DNA of 64,000 nucleotides from assembly GCF_026625145.1 (NCBI RefSeq), contig NZ_CP113088.1, positions 3,709,501-3,773,500 on the forward strand, in the 5' to 3' direction. Source of the stretch: Lacinutrix neustonica (lineage in GTDB: Bacteria > Bacteroidota > Bacteroidia > Flavobacteriales > Flavobacteriaceae). Each line of letters opens with the position of its first letter. The stretch's first letter is position 1. The translations under genes were made by a program, and so were the position numbers. Shown piece after piece: positions 21,313 to 31,642 of this stretch. The notes beneath the pieces were generated by a model that searched no databases, was not told where the DNA came from, and saw nothing but the letters and a program-made list of their open reading frames with translations.

Positions 21313-21975
21313 TTAGTTTCTATCGCCAAAGATACTACTTCCTATTCGAACCATAGTGCTACCACAATCAATAGCCAATTTATAATCACCACTCATACCC
21401 ATTGAAACGATTTCTAACTGGCAATTATGAGCATTAAGTAGCTTTAATTCCTCAAAAACTGTTTTTAAGCGTTTAAATTCTTGAGAGACTTGGGAGTTGT
21501 TATCAGTAAAAGTGGCCATTCCCATAACACCCGTTACTTTTACGTTTTTTAACGACGAAAATTCTTTAGATTGTAAAATAGTAGAAGCCTCCTGAGGTGA
21601 CATTCCAAATTTAGAATCTTCTTCCGCAATTTTTATTTGCAATAGGCACTCAATCACTCTGTCATTTTTTAAGGCCTGTTTATTAATTTCTTTTAACACT
21701 TTAAAACGCTCTACACCATGAATTAAACTCACAAAAGGCGCCATGTATTTCACTTTGTTGGTTTGAACATGACCAATCATGTGCCATTCAATATCTTTGG
21801 GCATGGTGTCATATTTCTCAGCCATTTCTTGAATCTTGTTTTCTCCAAAAATGCGCTGACCAGCCTCGTAAATTTCCATTAAGTCTTTTACTGGTTTGGT
21901 TTTCGAAACGGCGACGAGTGTCACGTGTTTTGGTAATTGAGATTTTATGTTCTCTAGGTTTTGTTTTAGGCTCAT
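21313..21975 (-). CDS. YggS/PLPBP family pyridoxal-phosphate homeostasis protein
   Basis: 220-residue single-domain TIM-barrel protein of the YggS/PROSC family. It binds PLP through the Lys in LVAVSKTKP and helps balance vitamin B6 and amino-acid pools. Further signatures are GENKIQE, WHMIGHVQTNKVK and SMGMSGDYKLAI. Full length and intact. Its start overlaps the stop of the PLD-like gene by one base (TAATG), so the two are probably co-translated. Confidence 0.93.
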   Translation of the reverse strand: MSLKQNLENIKSQLPKHVTLVAVSKTKPVKDLMEIYEAGQRIFGENKIQEMAEKYDTMPKDIEWHMIGHVQTNKVKYMAPFVSLIHGVERFKVLKEINKQALKNDRVIECLLQIKIAEEDSKFGMSPQEASTILQSKEFSSLKNVKVTGVMGMATFTDNNSQVSQEFKRLKTVFEELKLLNAHNCQLEIVSMGMSGDYKLAIDCGSTMVRIGSSIFGDRN

Positions 21976-22862
21976 TATTTGCGTATTGTAATACAGTTTG
22001 AACTCAAATCAAATGTGTGATTTAAAATTGTGTAAACTGATTTAATGATTGATAAGTCTTTTGTAATTGATTTGTTCACGCCATTATTGGAGTATTCAAT
22101 TATGAAGTTTTTTTCAGGATATGCATTTATTTGCAATCTATTCCAAAAATATCTTTCAGGTAAGTTATTAATTTTATTTGAAGTATGTTTTTTTACGTCT
22201 CTGTAAAATGAGTTATCGTTAAAAATGAAATCTATTCTTCCATTAATTTCAAGATTTATTCCTTTTAGCGGAAAGTTCTCAATTTCAATTTTATCATTTT
22301 CAGTTTTAACTTTAAATTCGGAATAGGCTTCTTTTAAATTTTCAGTTAATTTCAGATTCTTTATTTTTTCAAATTCATCATAATCTAACTCATAAGCATT
22401 CTCAATTGTTTCAGATTTTGAATTATTTTTATTTAAAATATTTTGAGAATTGTTAATAATGGAATGAACTTCGTTTTTAGCATCAAGAAATAAATCTCTG
22501 TCCAAATTTGAATCCAATAAAATTCCCATTTCTCTATTGTTTTTCTCCGAGAACTCATATAAATTCATCGATGTAACAATCATGTTAGTCTCGTTGTAAT
22601 AGCATTTAGCATGCAGGTTATGAAAGTAATAAATGTCTATGTTATTTAAGGAGTATAAGACTTTTTGTTGACTTTCTTTCAATTCATCTTTACCATATAT
22701 TAATATTATTTTAATGTCTTTCCTGTCAGCATCTTTAATTCTATCAATTAAATTTTGACTTAACTTGAGATATGGTGTAACTAAGGTTATTGTATCTTGA
22801 GCATTAAGAATAATGTCTTCTATGTGGTAAGAATTTGCTGTTGTAGTTAAAAATTTCGCCAT
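21975..22862 (-). CDS. PLD-like (single HKD motif) protein, putative nuclease
   Basis: 295 residues. The N-terminal phospholipase-D-like domain (about 1-150) has one catalytic motif, LHAKCYYNETNMIVTSMN (HxK, Asn six residues on, followed by SMN), plus ITLVTPYLK. The C-terminal half is Lys/Asn/Ile-rich and unrecognised. Single-motif PLD proteins usually act as dimers, often on nucleic acids; the substrate here is unknown. It is very AT- and Asn-rich compared with its neighbours and sits between two core genes, so it may be an acquired accessory gene. No membrane segment. Confidence 0.75.
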   Translation of the reverse strand: MAKFLTTTANSYHIEDIILNAQDTITLVTPYLKLSQNLIDRIKDADRKDIKIILIYGKDELKESQQKVLYSLNNIDIYYFHNLHAKCYYNETNMIVTSMNLYEFSEKNNREMGILLDSNLDRDLFLDAKNEVHSIINNSQNILNKNNSKSETIENAYELDYDEFEKIKNLKLTENLKEAYSEFKVKTENDKIEIENFPLKGINLEINGRIDFIFNDNSFYRDVKKHTSNKINNLPERYFWNRLQINAYPEKNFIIEYSNNGVNKSITKDLSIIKSVYTILNHTFDLSSNCITIRK

Positions 22863-22947
22863 TATTTCGTCTCAATTTTTTTATAAGATTTTTCGTTTAA
22901 TAGTGAAGGAAAATATTATTTTATTTATTTACGAATTTCGAAAATAT

Positions 22948-24186
22948 TTAAAACTCATAAATAGTGACCCCACTTCTCAACTTTGGTTCAATATACGTGC
23001 TTTTAGGAGGCATTTTTAAGCCATCATCTGCAATCTGTTTCATTTGTTCTATGGTTGCAGGAATCATACCAAAACCAACTTTATAAGTACCGCTATCTAT
23101 GGCACTTTTTAAATTAACAATGTCTTTTTTACCACTAAGATAACTAATGCGTGTATCATGACGTAAATCGATGATGCCCGGAATGGGTTTTAAAATGGTT
23201 TGATAAAGCAGTTCTGCATCTAAGGCATCTAAAGACGTTTTAAATTCATAAGTGGTTTTACGTAAATACAACGAATAAAACTCACCCTCCGAGATACATG
23301 CTAAAGTGATGTTGTTTTGTTGGCTTATAGGGCATGATGCCCCGATTCTCTATACGAAAGACGGTGTCTAATTTAATAAGAAACTCCTCCTTTGTCAATC
23401 CGTTTAAATCTTTAATCAATCGATTAAACTCATGAATTCTTAATTCCGATTCACAAATGAGATAGCTCATAAAGTAATTATAGCTTTCACTCCCGTTATG
23501 GTTTTTGTTTTCAGCTCTTAAATCGGCACACAACAATTGTGATGATGAAGATCTGTGGTGACCATCGGCAATATAAAGGGTCTCCATTTTACCAAACGCT
23601 TCGGTTATTGCTTTAATATCTTCGGTTTTATCAATGGGCCATAAATAGTGCGTGTCTCTATACGTGGTCGTAAATTCAAATTCTGCGCGTTGTTTTTGTG
23701 TTTCTATTAAAATGTTTGAAACGGTATCATTTTCGGGATAGGTTAGGAGTACCGGTTCTGCATTAAAACCAACCGTTTTGAGATAATCTTTAAATACAAT
23801 CTCGCGGCTTGAAATGGTGTCTTCGTGTTTTTTAATGATATTGTTTTCATAATCTTCAACACTGGCAGCAGCAACAATTCCATTAAAGACCTGATAATCC
23901 CGATCTACAATTTTATAAATATAATAGCTGGGATTTTCATCTTGAGCAAAAATACTGTCTTCTTTAAATTCCTGATAGCGGTTTTTAACCAATTGATAAC
24001 GCGCTTCACCGGAAATCTCCTTGTCGTATTTATAACCAGGGTTGACAATATGTAAAAAGGAGAATGGATTGTAATTTAATCGTGCCTCGCGTTCTGCTTG
24101 CGTATAACTCGGTAGGAACGCGAAGCCACAAGACTTACTTTGTCCCGAGTTGGTTTTACGGCGCGAAAAGGTTTTATTTTAGCCAT
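22948..24186 (-). CDS. DUF1015 family protein (two frame breaks)
   Basis: 412 residues after repair, beginning MAKIKPFRAVKPTRDKVSLV, the usual DUF1015 start. It contains NPFSFLHIVNPGYKYDK, YIADGHHRSSSS (highly conserved, presumably active site) and SMYLEGEFYSLYLRK. Function is not established; the family is often found near amino-acid metabolism genes. Breaks: 24109-24112 (CCAGA to CCGA, -1) separates the first 27 residues, and 23289-23294 (TCTGG to TCTCGG, +1) separates the last third. They cancel in length. Confidence 0.86.
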
Positions 24187-24298
24187 ATTTTAGTCATCAT
24201 TATTCAATGTTCCGTAATTATATGCTAATACATCTTGAAATCGTAACAGACATTATTTCGAAATTAATTTTTGTGATTCACAAATTTCTGAACACGGT

Positions 24299-25189
24299 TT
24301 ACTTTAAAAACTGTTTCGCCACGGTCTCTGCTTTGCGACTTTCTGAATAATCATAAAAGCCTTCTCCAGATTTCACGCCTAATTTTCCAGCACGTACCAT
24401 ATTAACTAATAAGGGGCATGGCGCATATTTAGGGTTTTTGAAGCCATCGTACATCACGTTTAAAATAGACAAACACACATCAAGTCCAATAAAATCGGCT
24501 AATTGCAATGGTCCCATAGGGTGTGCCATACCTAATTTCATTACGGTATCAATTTCTTCAACACCCGCAACGCCATTGTATAAGGTTTCTATAGATTCGT
24601 TTAGCATTGGCATTAAAATCCGATTCGCCACAAAACCAGGGTAATCATTAACTTCAGTAGGGGTTTTTCCTAAAGTTTTTGATAATTCCATAATGGTGCT
24701 GGTCACTTCATCACTGGTATTGTATCCACGAATAATCTCTACCAATTTCATAATAGGGACCGGGTTCATAAAATGCATGCCAATGACCATATCTGGTCGG
24801 GACGTTACGGCACCTATTTGTGTTATTGAGATCGAGGAAGTATTTGTTGCTAAGATGGTGTCTTTTGGACACGCTTCATCCAATTGCTTGAAAATGTTAA
24901 GTTTTAAATCAATGTTTTCAGTGGCCGCTTCTACAACTAAGCTAGCATATTCAACACCTTCTTTAATACTGGTAAAGGTGGTGATATTGCCTAAAGTTTC
25001 TGCTTTATCAGCTTCTGTGATATTTTCTTTGGCGACCATTCTATCTAAATTTTTAGAAATAGTGGCGATGCCTTTTTTTAACGACTCCTCGCTAATATCT
25101 ATAAGTTGTACTTTAAATCCTGATTGTGCAAAGGTATGGGCAATACCATTACCCATTGTTCCTGCTCCAATTACTGCTACGTTTTTCAT
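24299..25189 (-). CDS. 3-hydroxybutyryl-CoA dehydrogenase
   Basis: NAD-dependent oxidation of 3-hydroxyacyl-CoA. It has a Rossmann motif (AVIGAGTMGNGIA) at residues 4-16, then NTSSISITQIG and the catalytic-His region GMHFMNPVPIMKLVEI, and NDYPGFVANRILMPML. 296 residues from MKNVAVIG, which matches the family start; an in-frame ATG 24 bases upstream is less likely. Could serve butyrate/acyl-CoA or phenylacetate-type degradation. Intact. Confidence 0.92.
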   Translation of the reverse strand: MKNVAVIGAGTMGNGIAHTFAQSGFKVQLIDISEESLKKGIATISKNLDRMVAKENITEADKAETLGNITTFTSIKEGVEYASLVVEAATENIDLKLNIFKQLDEACPKDTILATNTSSISITQIGAVTSRPDMVIGMHFMNPVPIMKLVEIIRGYNTSDEVTSTIMELSKTLGKTPTEVNDYPGFVANRILMPMLNESIETLYNGVAGVEEIDTVMKLGMAHPMGPLQLADFIGLDVCLSILNVMYDGFKNPKYAPCPLLVNMVRAGKLGVKSGEGFYDYSESRKAETVAKQFLK

Positions 25190-25311
25190 TAAAAATTTAT
25201 TTTTCATCCCCATGCATAAGGGAATCGCTTATATTATTATGTTTATTATTTAATCTTCAATTGCTGTATGGCTCATACAAAAAATAGCAACTGTTCACGG
25301 CTCATTTAATT

Positions 25312-26271
25312 TTAAAATTGATTAATGATCATGGTTGCCACACGCAACGCTTCCGTGCCATCATGAAGGGTCACAATGGGTTTTGTGTTTGAATTGATAG
25401 CCTCTGCAAACGTTTCTAATTCATCTAGAATCGCATTGTTATCAGAAATCTCCGGATTATCAAAATAAATTTGTTTTTTGATGCCTTCAGCATTTTGAAG
25501 AATCATGTCAAAATCTCCAGGATTTTGAGGGGCGTCTTTCATTTTTACCACTTCACATTTTTTTTCTAAAAAATCTACAGAGATGTAAGCGTCTTTTTGA
25601 AAGAAACGGGTTTTACGCATGTTCTTTAAAGAAATACGACTCGCCGTTAAGTTAGCAACACAACCGTTAACAAACTCTATACGTGCATTAGCAATATCAG
25701 GCGCATCACTTATAACCGAAACACCGCTTGCTGAAATACTTTTGACTTTAGATTTTACTACACTTAAAATAATATCTATGTCATGAATCATCAAATCTAG
25801 TACGACAGGAACGTCTGTACCGCGTGGATTAAATTCTGCCAAACGGTGCGATTCAATAAACATAGGGCTGTCCAATTGTTCCTTAACCGCAATAAATGCT
25901 GGGTTAAAGCGCTCCACATGACCTACTTGACCTTTTACACCATACTCTGCGACTAGTGCTCTTAAGGTTTCTGCTTCTTCTACAGTGTTGGTAATGGGCT
26001 TTTCAATAAAAATATGTTTGCCTTTAGCAATGGCTTGTCTCGCACAATCGTAGTGAGATAGTGTAGGGGTGACGATGTCCACCATATCAACAGCATTAAT
26101 GAGCGCCTCAATAGAATTGAAATAGGTATAACCAAATTCGGCGGCTACCTTTTTGCCGTTTTCATCGTCAGCATCATAAAAGCCAACAAGGTTATATTTT
26201 TCTGACTGGTTAAGCAGTCGTAAGTGAATCTTTCCAAGGTGTCCAGCACCTAAAACTCCAGCGTTTAGCAT
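25312..26271 (-). CDS. Gfo/Idh/MocA family oxidoreductase
   Basis: 319 residues. The N-terminal Rossmann fold has VLGAGHLGKIH at residues 6-16, VDIVTPTLSHYD, and the family motif GKHIFIEKPIT (EKP). The C-terminal alpha/beta domain has LMIHDIDIILSV. Substrate unknown; probably a sugar or cyclitol derivative. Intact. Confidence 0.88.
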   Translation of the reverse strand: MLNAGVLGAGHLGKIHLRLLNQSEKYNLVGFYDADDENGKKVAAEFGYTYFNSIEALINAVDMVDIVTPTLSHYDCARQAIAKGKHIFIEKPITNTVEEAETLRALVAEYGVKGQVGHVERFNPAFIAVKEQLDSPMFIESHRLAEFNPRGTDVPVVLDLMIHDIDIILSVVKSKVKSISASGVSVISDAPDIANARIEFVNGCVANLTASRISLKNMRKTRFFQKDAYISVDFLEKKCEVVKMKDAPQNPGDFDMILQNAEGIKKQIYFDNPEISDNNAILDELETFAEAINSNTKPIVTLHDGTEALRVATMIINQF

Positions 26272-26428
26272 TTAAATTACGTTTTCAACAAAAATAAGAT
26301 ATTTAACATAGGATTTTTATGAATTAACATGAATTTTTATATGTTTCTATGTGAAAAATTAAATCTGAGATATTCCTTTTTAGCTTTAAAGCATTTCATT
26401 AATTTTATCGCACTAAACTTCTCAGAAT

Positions 26429-27070
26429 TTGAAAGACACTTTTAAGCATAAAGGCATGCGGCAGCAATTAGTTAATGTACTAAAAACAAAAGGCATTACC
26501 AACGAAAATGTGCTTAGAGCCATTGGGAAAATACCCCGTCACTTATTTATGGATTCAGGGTTTTTAGATCATGCTTATCAAGACAAAGCCTTTCCTATTG
26601 CCGCAGATCAAACGATTTCACAGCCCTATACCGTTGCTTTTCAAACGGAGCTCTTGCAAGTAGAGAAAGGGGATAAGGTTTTAGAAATTGGTACAGGTAG
26701 TGGATATCAAACGGCAGTGTTATGCGAATTAGGTGCTAAAGTATATAGTATAGAAAGACAACAAGAGCTGTTTAAAAAAACGAGTCAATTTCTACCCAAG
26801 TTAGGGTACCGCGCTAAAAAGCTAATTTTTGGTGATGGTTATAAAGGTTTAGTGGAAGAAGCACCGTATAAAGGTATTATTGTTACCGCTGGAGCACCTT
26901 TTGTACCCAAGCCGTTATTAGCGCAATTAGAGATTGGTGGGCGCTTGGTGATTCCCGTGGGAGACCAAGTACAAACCATGACCCTTTTTGTTAGAAAGGG
27001 AATAAAGTCTTTTGAAAAAACAGAATTTGGAGAGTTTCGTTTTGTGCCACTTTTAGAGGATAAGAATTAG
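26429..27070 (+). CDS. pcm: protein-L-isoaspartate O-methyltransferase (TTG start)
   Basis: Repairs isoaspartyl residues in aged proteins using S-adenosylmethionine. 213 residues. ADQTISQPYTVAFQTELL and the SAM motif VLEIGTGSGYQTAVL are diagnostic. The start is TTG at 26429, giving KDTFKHKGMRQQLV, the usual N-terminus; an ATG ten codons in would truncate it. Intact. It is convergent with the DUF5686 gene. Confidence 0.92.
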   Translation: MKDTFKHKGMRQQLVNVLKTKGITNENVLRAIGKIPRHLFMDSGFLDHAYQDKAFPIAADQTISQPYTVAFQTELLQVEKGDKVLEIGTGSGYQTAVLCELGAKVYSIERQQELFKKTSQFLPKLGYRAKKLIFGDGYKGLVEEAPYKGIIVTAGAPFVPKPLLAQLEIGGRLVIPVGDQVQTMTLFVRKGIKSFEKTEFGEFRFVPLLEDKN

Positions 27071-27094
27071 TCTAAAGCTGCGTTTCTAGTCATT

Positions 27095-29563
27095 CTAAAA
27101 GCTAAAACCAAACATAAAGGCATCATTTAAAAAACCACTTTGGTAGGAGCGTACATAATCGACCCTTAAAAAGCGTAGTTTTCCCCAACCAATATTGTCT
27201 ATTCCCACTGAAAACTCATTGTAAGGCTTATTAGTATGTGTTGCAGCCAAATTAGCACCAACTACCAAGTTGAAATTTAACTTGTTTAGTAGTGGTATTT
27301 TATTTAGAATATAACCATCAAAACTATGTTCCAAATGAACTTCGGTATACTGATTATTAGTACTTAACCCGTAATAAGAAAGGTTCTTAAAACGCCCCAA
27401 ATAATTACCGTCTGTGGTTATGTTGGTTTGATTTCCATTAAAATGATGGAAATCCATAAAAGCAATCTCATCTGCATTGATAAATAAACCTGCTTTGGTA
27501 AGATATTTAAAATGGCCTTTAGCACCAAGCGATAGGCTTTGGTATAAACGGGCTTTGAATACATCAAAGTTATAATCGCTCGTTGTTGCACCAAATCCTT
27601 TTTCATAGCCTAGATACAGCGTTGGATATTTGCTACTAGGGATGTTGAATTTTCCATTGGGATAACTTAGATAATCCTGATCAAAATTAATACGGGTGCC
27701 TACCTTTAGTTTTAAAATATTATGGGTGATAAAAGGCGCGGTATTATTCGCTACAGGGTTTAAAGGATTATTACTTGAATATTGCCGATCTGCTTTGGGA
27801 CTCCATGCTTGATCTGTATTATTAAATAGGGCCTTTCTACGTTCATAACTTAACTCGGAAGACAACTGAAAACCATTGAATAGTTCTTGCGAATAGTTGA
27901 TTTTTGCATAAGATTTATCGTAAATTTTTAAAAAATTCTTTTCGGCCAGCAGTGAATAAAAGGAGTTTATTAATGGTAAATCACTAAGAGCGGGATTAAA
28001 TTGTTCCGTTTTTATTCCGCCGTAAAGGCTTAAAACAGGTCTTGTTTTGTTGTTAAACTGATATCGTAAGGAACCATCCACACGTAACCTATCATCAGCT
28101 TCTCCATAATTAAGGTTGGTATTGGCAGAAAAACGTCGTCCGTAATTTTCGTCGTAACGTTTTCTGTAATTTAATTCTACAGTACCATTAAAACCTTGTA
28201 CGGTATTAAAACTGGGTTGTGAAATAGGAGATGTGATATTAAATCGTGTTTTTTTTGTGGAATTCTGATAGCTATAACCACCTAAAATATGTCCTAATTT
28301 AAAGCTGTTGTTTGCTCGATCTACAGAATCTAGGTAGGGCTGTGAATTTTTTACTAATTGGATACTGTCTTTTTTTACATAGTCTATTACTTCTTCTTTT
28401 GTTAAGGGGACTGGTCTTTTTGTTTCCCAGTAGATGGAGTCTTTTTTGTTAGAATCCTCTTGGAAAGATAAAATTTCACGGGTCACCTTTTGTGCTTCTA
28501 ACTTGGGGTTAAAATCATAGTCACTATAGACCCCAGTAAAACGACCATTGGCTTTAATACCAAATATGGCGAGACTAAAATCTAAAGTCTGCGAGATTTT
28601 TGCCCAAAGCCTATCGGTTTCCGAATAAGAGAAGGTTTGTTTAATTGTAAATAAATCTATTGGCGGGACTTGGACTTGCAAGCCTGTGATATTAACATCA
28701 ACGGCATATAAATTCCATTGGTCTTCTACAATATAAATGTAACCACTAAAGGCTGCGTCATTCTTTCGTTTTGGGGTTAATTCAATTTTATTGATGAGGT
28801 TGCCCTTGTCATCGTAAAAAACGCCATCCAGTTTGTACCGATAGTAATTGAAGGCATTCGAAGCAATGGGAGAGACTGCTTTGCCCTCGATATCAATAGT
28901 ATTCTCATAAAAGTTATAATTCACGTCTCTCGCATTATTAAAGCTAAACCCATTATCATTACCACTTACTTTTGAGGCTATAATTTTTTCTTTTAAACGA
29001 TTTGGAGCTTGGTGTTCTAGTTTAGAAATGGTTTCAGATAAATAAATAATACCACTTCTTGTGGAATCTAATCCGCCACCTAAATCGCCAACCTCTTGGC
29101 CCAATATTTTTTCACGGGGCATCTTTAATTTTGATTAACCCACGAGAATAAAAATTGGCGAGATACGTTTCAGTTTTCTCTAAATGCTCCACACGCTTAG
29201 CAATTGCATGTCTTATAATTTGTATGGCAGGATTTTCTTCAGAATTAATAACCACTTCTTGAAGCGAAATATCTTCTTCCACTAACGTTGTGTTTAAGAG
29301 AAATGGAAAGCGATCGATGGTAATTTTTTTTCGTAGTGTTTTATAGCCCAAGTATTGAAAAACGACCGTGTAGTCTCCTGGTTTAGTGATGTCTAAAGCA
29401 TAATTACCTTCTTCATTGGTTGTTGTGCCTATATAGGTGTTATCAATAAAAACACTCACAAAAGGAAGTGTTTCTCCGGTTGATGCGTTTATCTGCCCAT
29501 TAATTTGAGCATAAGAAAAAGTAAAAAAAAGGATGCTGTTATTAACGATAATATCTGTTTCAT
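27095..29563 (-). CDS. DUF5686 outer-membrane protein with carboxypeptidase-like domain (two frame breaks)
   Basis: About 823 residues. A signal peptide beginning MKQILSLITA is followed by a carboxypeptidase-like regulatory domain (GQINASTGETLPFVSVFI ... GNYALDI ... LGYKTLRKKI) and a DUF5686 region ending in a predicted beta barrel (FMFGFSF). Resembles the TonB-plug-less outer-membrane proteins of Bacteroidota; function unknown. Two breaks occur. At 29112-29117 CCAGA reads CCGTGA (+1, creating a stop after IKIKDAP). At 29523-29530 a run of eight A (T on the coding strand) needs nine for the signal peptide to join the mature protein. The second is a homopolymer error, not a CCAGA event. Confidence 0.85.
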
Positions 29564-29749
29564 TCGTTGGTTATTGGTTGTATTATAATAGACGCATTTT
29601 GTAGTACAAGGGTTGCCTGTTATTCACCAAACTTAGAAATATTTAATGGTCGCTATTGTTATAACAATCATAAAATTTTCAAAACTCTTACTGTATTGCA
29701 GAAAAATGAAAGAGATACTTTTATTTTAAAGAGGTTTTTTGTTGAAACT

Positions 29750-30205
29750 TTAAAAGTTTTTCTTAATACGATCTAAATCACGTTTACTATCGCGATCTTT
29801 TATGCTTTCCCGTTTATCGTAAAGTTTTTTACCTTTTGCTAGTGCGATATTAAGTTTTGCATAGCCTTTGTCATTAATATACAAACGCGTTGGGATGATG
29901 GTAAGCCCCGTGTTTTGAACTTCGCGCTCTAGCTTTTTTAATTCCTTTTTATTGAGTAACAACTTACGTTCTGCTTTTGGTGCATGGTTGTAAATATTGC
30001 CATACAAATATTCCTGAACCGTCATATTAATAACAAAGAGCTCTCCTTTCGCATTAAACTCACAAAAACTCTCAGCAATAGAAGCCTTACTAGAACGAAT
30101 GGATTTAATTTCAGTTCCAGTTAAAACAATTCCAGCCGTATAGCTATCTAATATCTCGTATTGGAATTTCGCTTTCTTATTGAGGATGTTAATTTTTTTT
30201 TGCAT
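29750..30205 (-). CDS. smpB: SsrA-binding protein
   Basis: Binds tmRNA and delivers it to stalled ribosomes for trans-translation. 151 residues with the hallmark [29 protein letters not shown] and the C-terminal [14 protein letters not shown]. The start chosen is the ATG of [12 protein letters not shown]; an ATG three codons upstream is less typical. Intact. Confidence 0.96.
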   Translation of the reverse strand: MQKKINILNKKAKFQYEILDSYTAGIVLTGTEIKSIRSSKASIAESFCEFNAKGELFVINMTVQEYLYGNIYNHAPKAERKLLLNKKELKKLEREVQNTGLTIIPTRLYINDKGYAKLNIALAKGKKLYDKRESIKDRDSKRDLDRIKKNF

Positions 30206-30293
30206 AAGTATCAAAGGTAGATAATTTTGAATTATTTTAATAATAACACTCTATAATTCCCTTATTTTTACAAATGATATAAAATCTATTAGA

Positions 30294-31040
30294 ATGAAAC
30301 GCAATCACGCTTTAATCCTTCTGCTTACGCTAGTGATGATCTCTTGCAGAAATAGTGAAGAGAAACAGCTCACTGCTGAAGAAATAATTAATAAAGCCAT
30401 AGTCGTTTCCGGTGGAGAAAAAATAGAAAATGCGACCATCGACTTCACCTTTAGAGATAAAACGTATAAGGCGTTTAGAAACTTGGGGCGTTTTGAGTTA
30501 GAACGAGTGTTTTTAGAGGACACCGATACGATACGAGACGTATTAAACAATACTACATTTAAACGTTATATCAACTCTAAAAAGGTGGTGGTTTCCGATT
30601 CTACTACCAAGCTTTACAGCAATGCTGTAAATTCTGTACATTATTTTTCTCTGTTGCCTTATGGTTTAAATGCAAAAGCAGTAAATAAAACACTATTAGA
30701 TACTGTTACTGTATTAAATAAAAAATATTATAAAATTAGAGTCACTTTTGATAAAGAAAACGGAGGAGATGATTTTGATGATGTTTTTGTCTATTGGATA
30801 AATACCCGCACTTTTAAAATGGACTATTTGGCTTATGCATATGCTGTTAATGGTGGAGGGCAACGTTTTAGAGCGGCTTTTAATGAACGCTTTATCGAGG
30901 GTATTCGCTTTGTTGACTACAACAATTATAAACCTTTAAATAAAGACGTTAAGCTAGAAAGCTTGGAGCGTGTTTATGAAGCCGGAGAATTAGAATTACT
31001 ATCAAAAATCGTATTAGAAAATATAAGGGTTACGCATTAA
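30294..31040 (+). CDS. DUF6503 family lipoprotein
   Basis: 248 residues. A lipoprotein signal peptide ends in LVMISC, with lipidation predicted at Cys18. The mature part has EEIINKAIVVSGGEKI and GGDDFDDVFVYWINTRTFKMDYLAY, a pattern shared by flavobacterial DUF6503 proteins. Function unknown; presumably outer-membrane-attached. Its TAA overlaps the stop of the convergent phosphatase gene. Confidence 0.8.
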   Translation: MKRNHALILLLTLVMISCRNSEEKQLTAEEIINKAIVVSGGEKIENATIDFTFRDKTYKAFRNLGRFELERVFLEDTDTIRDVLNNTTFKRYINSKKVVVSDSTTKLYSNAVNSVHYFSLLPYGLNAKAVNKTLLDTVTVLNKKYYKIRVTFDKENGGDDFDDVFVYWINTRTFKMDYLAYAYAVNGGGQRFRAAFNERFIEGIRFVDYNNYKPLNKDVKLESLERVYEAGELELLSKIVLENIRVTH

Positions 31041-31554
31041 TCTTGGCTTATTAATTCATCTTCTATGACATTATTTTTTATAGTAACAATATAAAGGTTG
31101 CTGTATATACGTTCATCAATCTCTTTATATTTATTTTCTCCAATAATTTTATTTACAAAATCTGGAATAGTATTACTGTGGCCTACAATTAAAACCGCTG
31201 TCCCTTTAGTATCCTTTAAAAAAGCGTCGTAGTCAAACTTTGTAGGAGAATAAATAATGGGTTTTAATCCTTTAGCATTTGCCGCAGGTTTTGCAGTATT
31301 TAGTGTTCTATGAAAATTAGTAGAATAAACAGCACTTAGCGGTTTGTTTTTAAAATAATTCGCCAGTCTTTTTGCACGTTGATGTCCTTGCTTGGTTAAT
31401 TTAGGGTTGTTACCGCGACTGAGGTCTTTTTCAGCATGGCGCACAAAATAATAGGTTGTTTTTGCTGTACTCTCTTTTTTTCGTTAGTCTCAGACTGCGC
31501 TTTTCCGCAAGAAACCGATAATACAATGACAAGGGACAACAACAACTTTTTCAT
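31037..31554 (-). CDS. SixA-like histidine phosphatase lipoprotein (frameshifted)
   Basis: About 172 residues. A lipoprotein signal (MKKLLLSLVIVLSVSC) is followed by a phosphoglycerate-mutase-like histidine phosphatase domain with the catalytic YYFVRHAEKD and the second His in VLIVGHSN. An extracytoplasmic location is unusual for SixA proteins but is common in Bacteroidota. The frame breaks in a T7 run at 31475-31481 (A7 on the coding strand). Eight are needed to join the signal peptide to the RHAEK motif, so this is a homopolymer indel rather than a CCAGA event. Confidence 0.82.
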
Positions 31555-31642
31555 AGTTTTTTGTAAGAAATTCTTCAATAAAGATATTAAATACTTATGG
31601 CTTTTATTATCTTCAATGTAAATTTTACGTAAATATTTAGTA

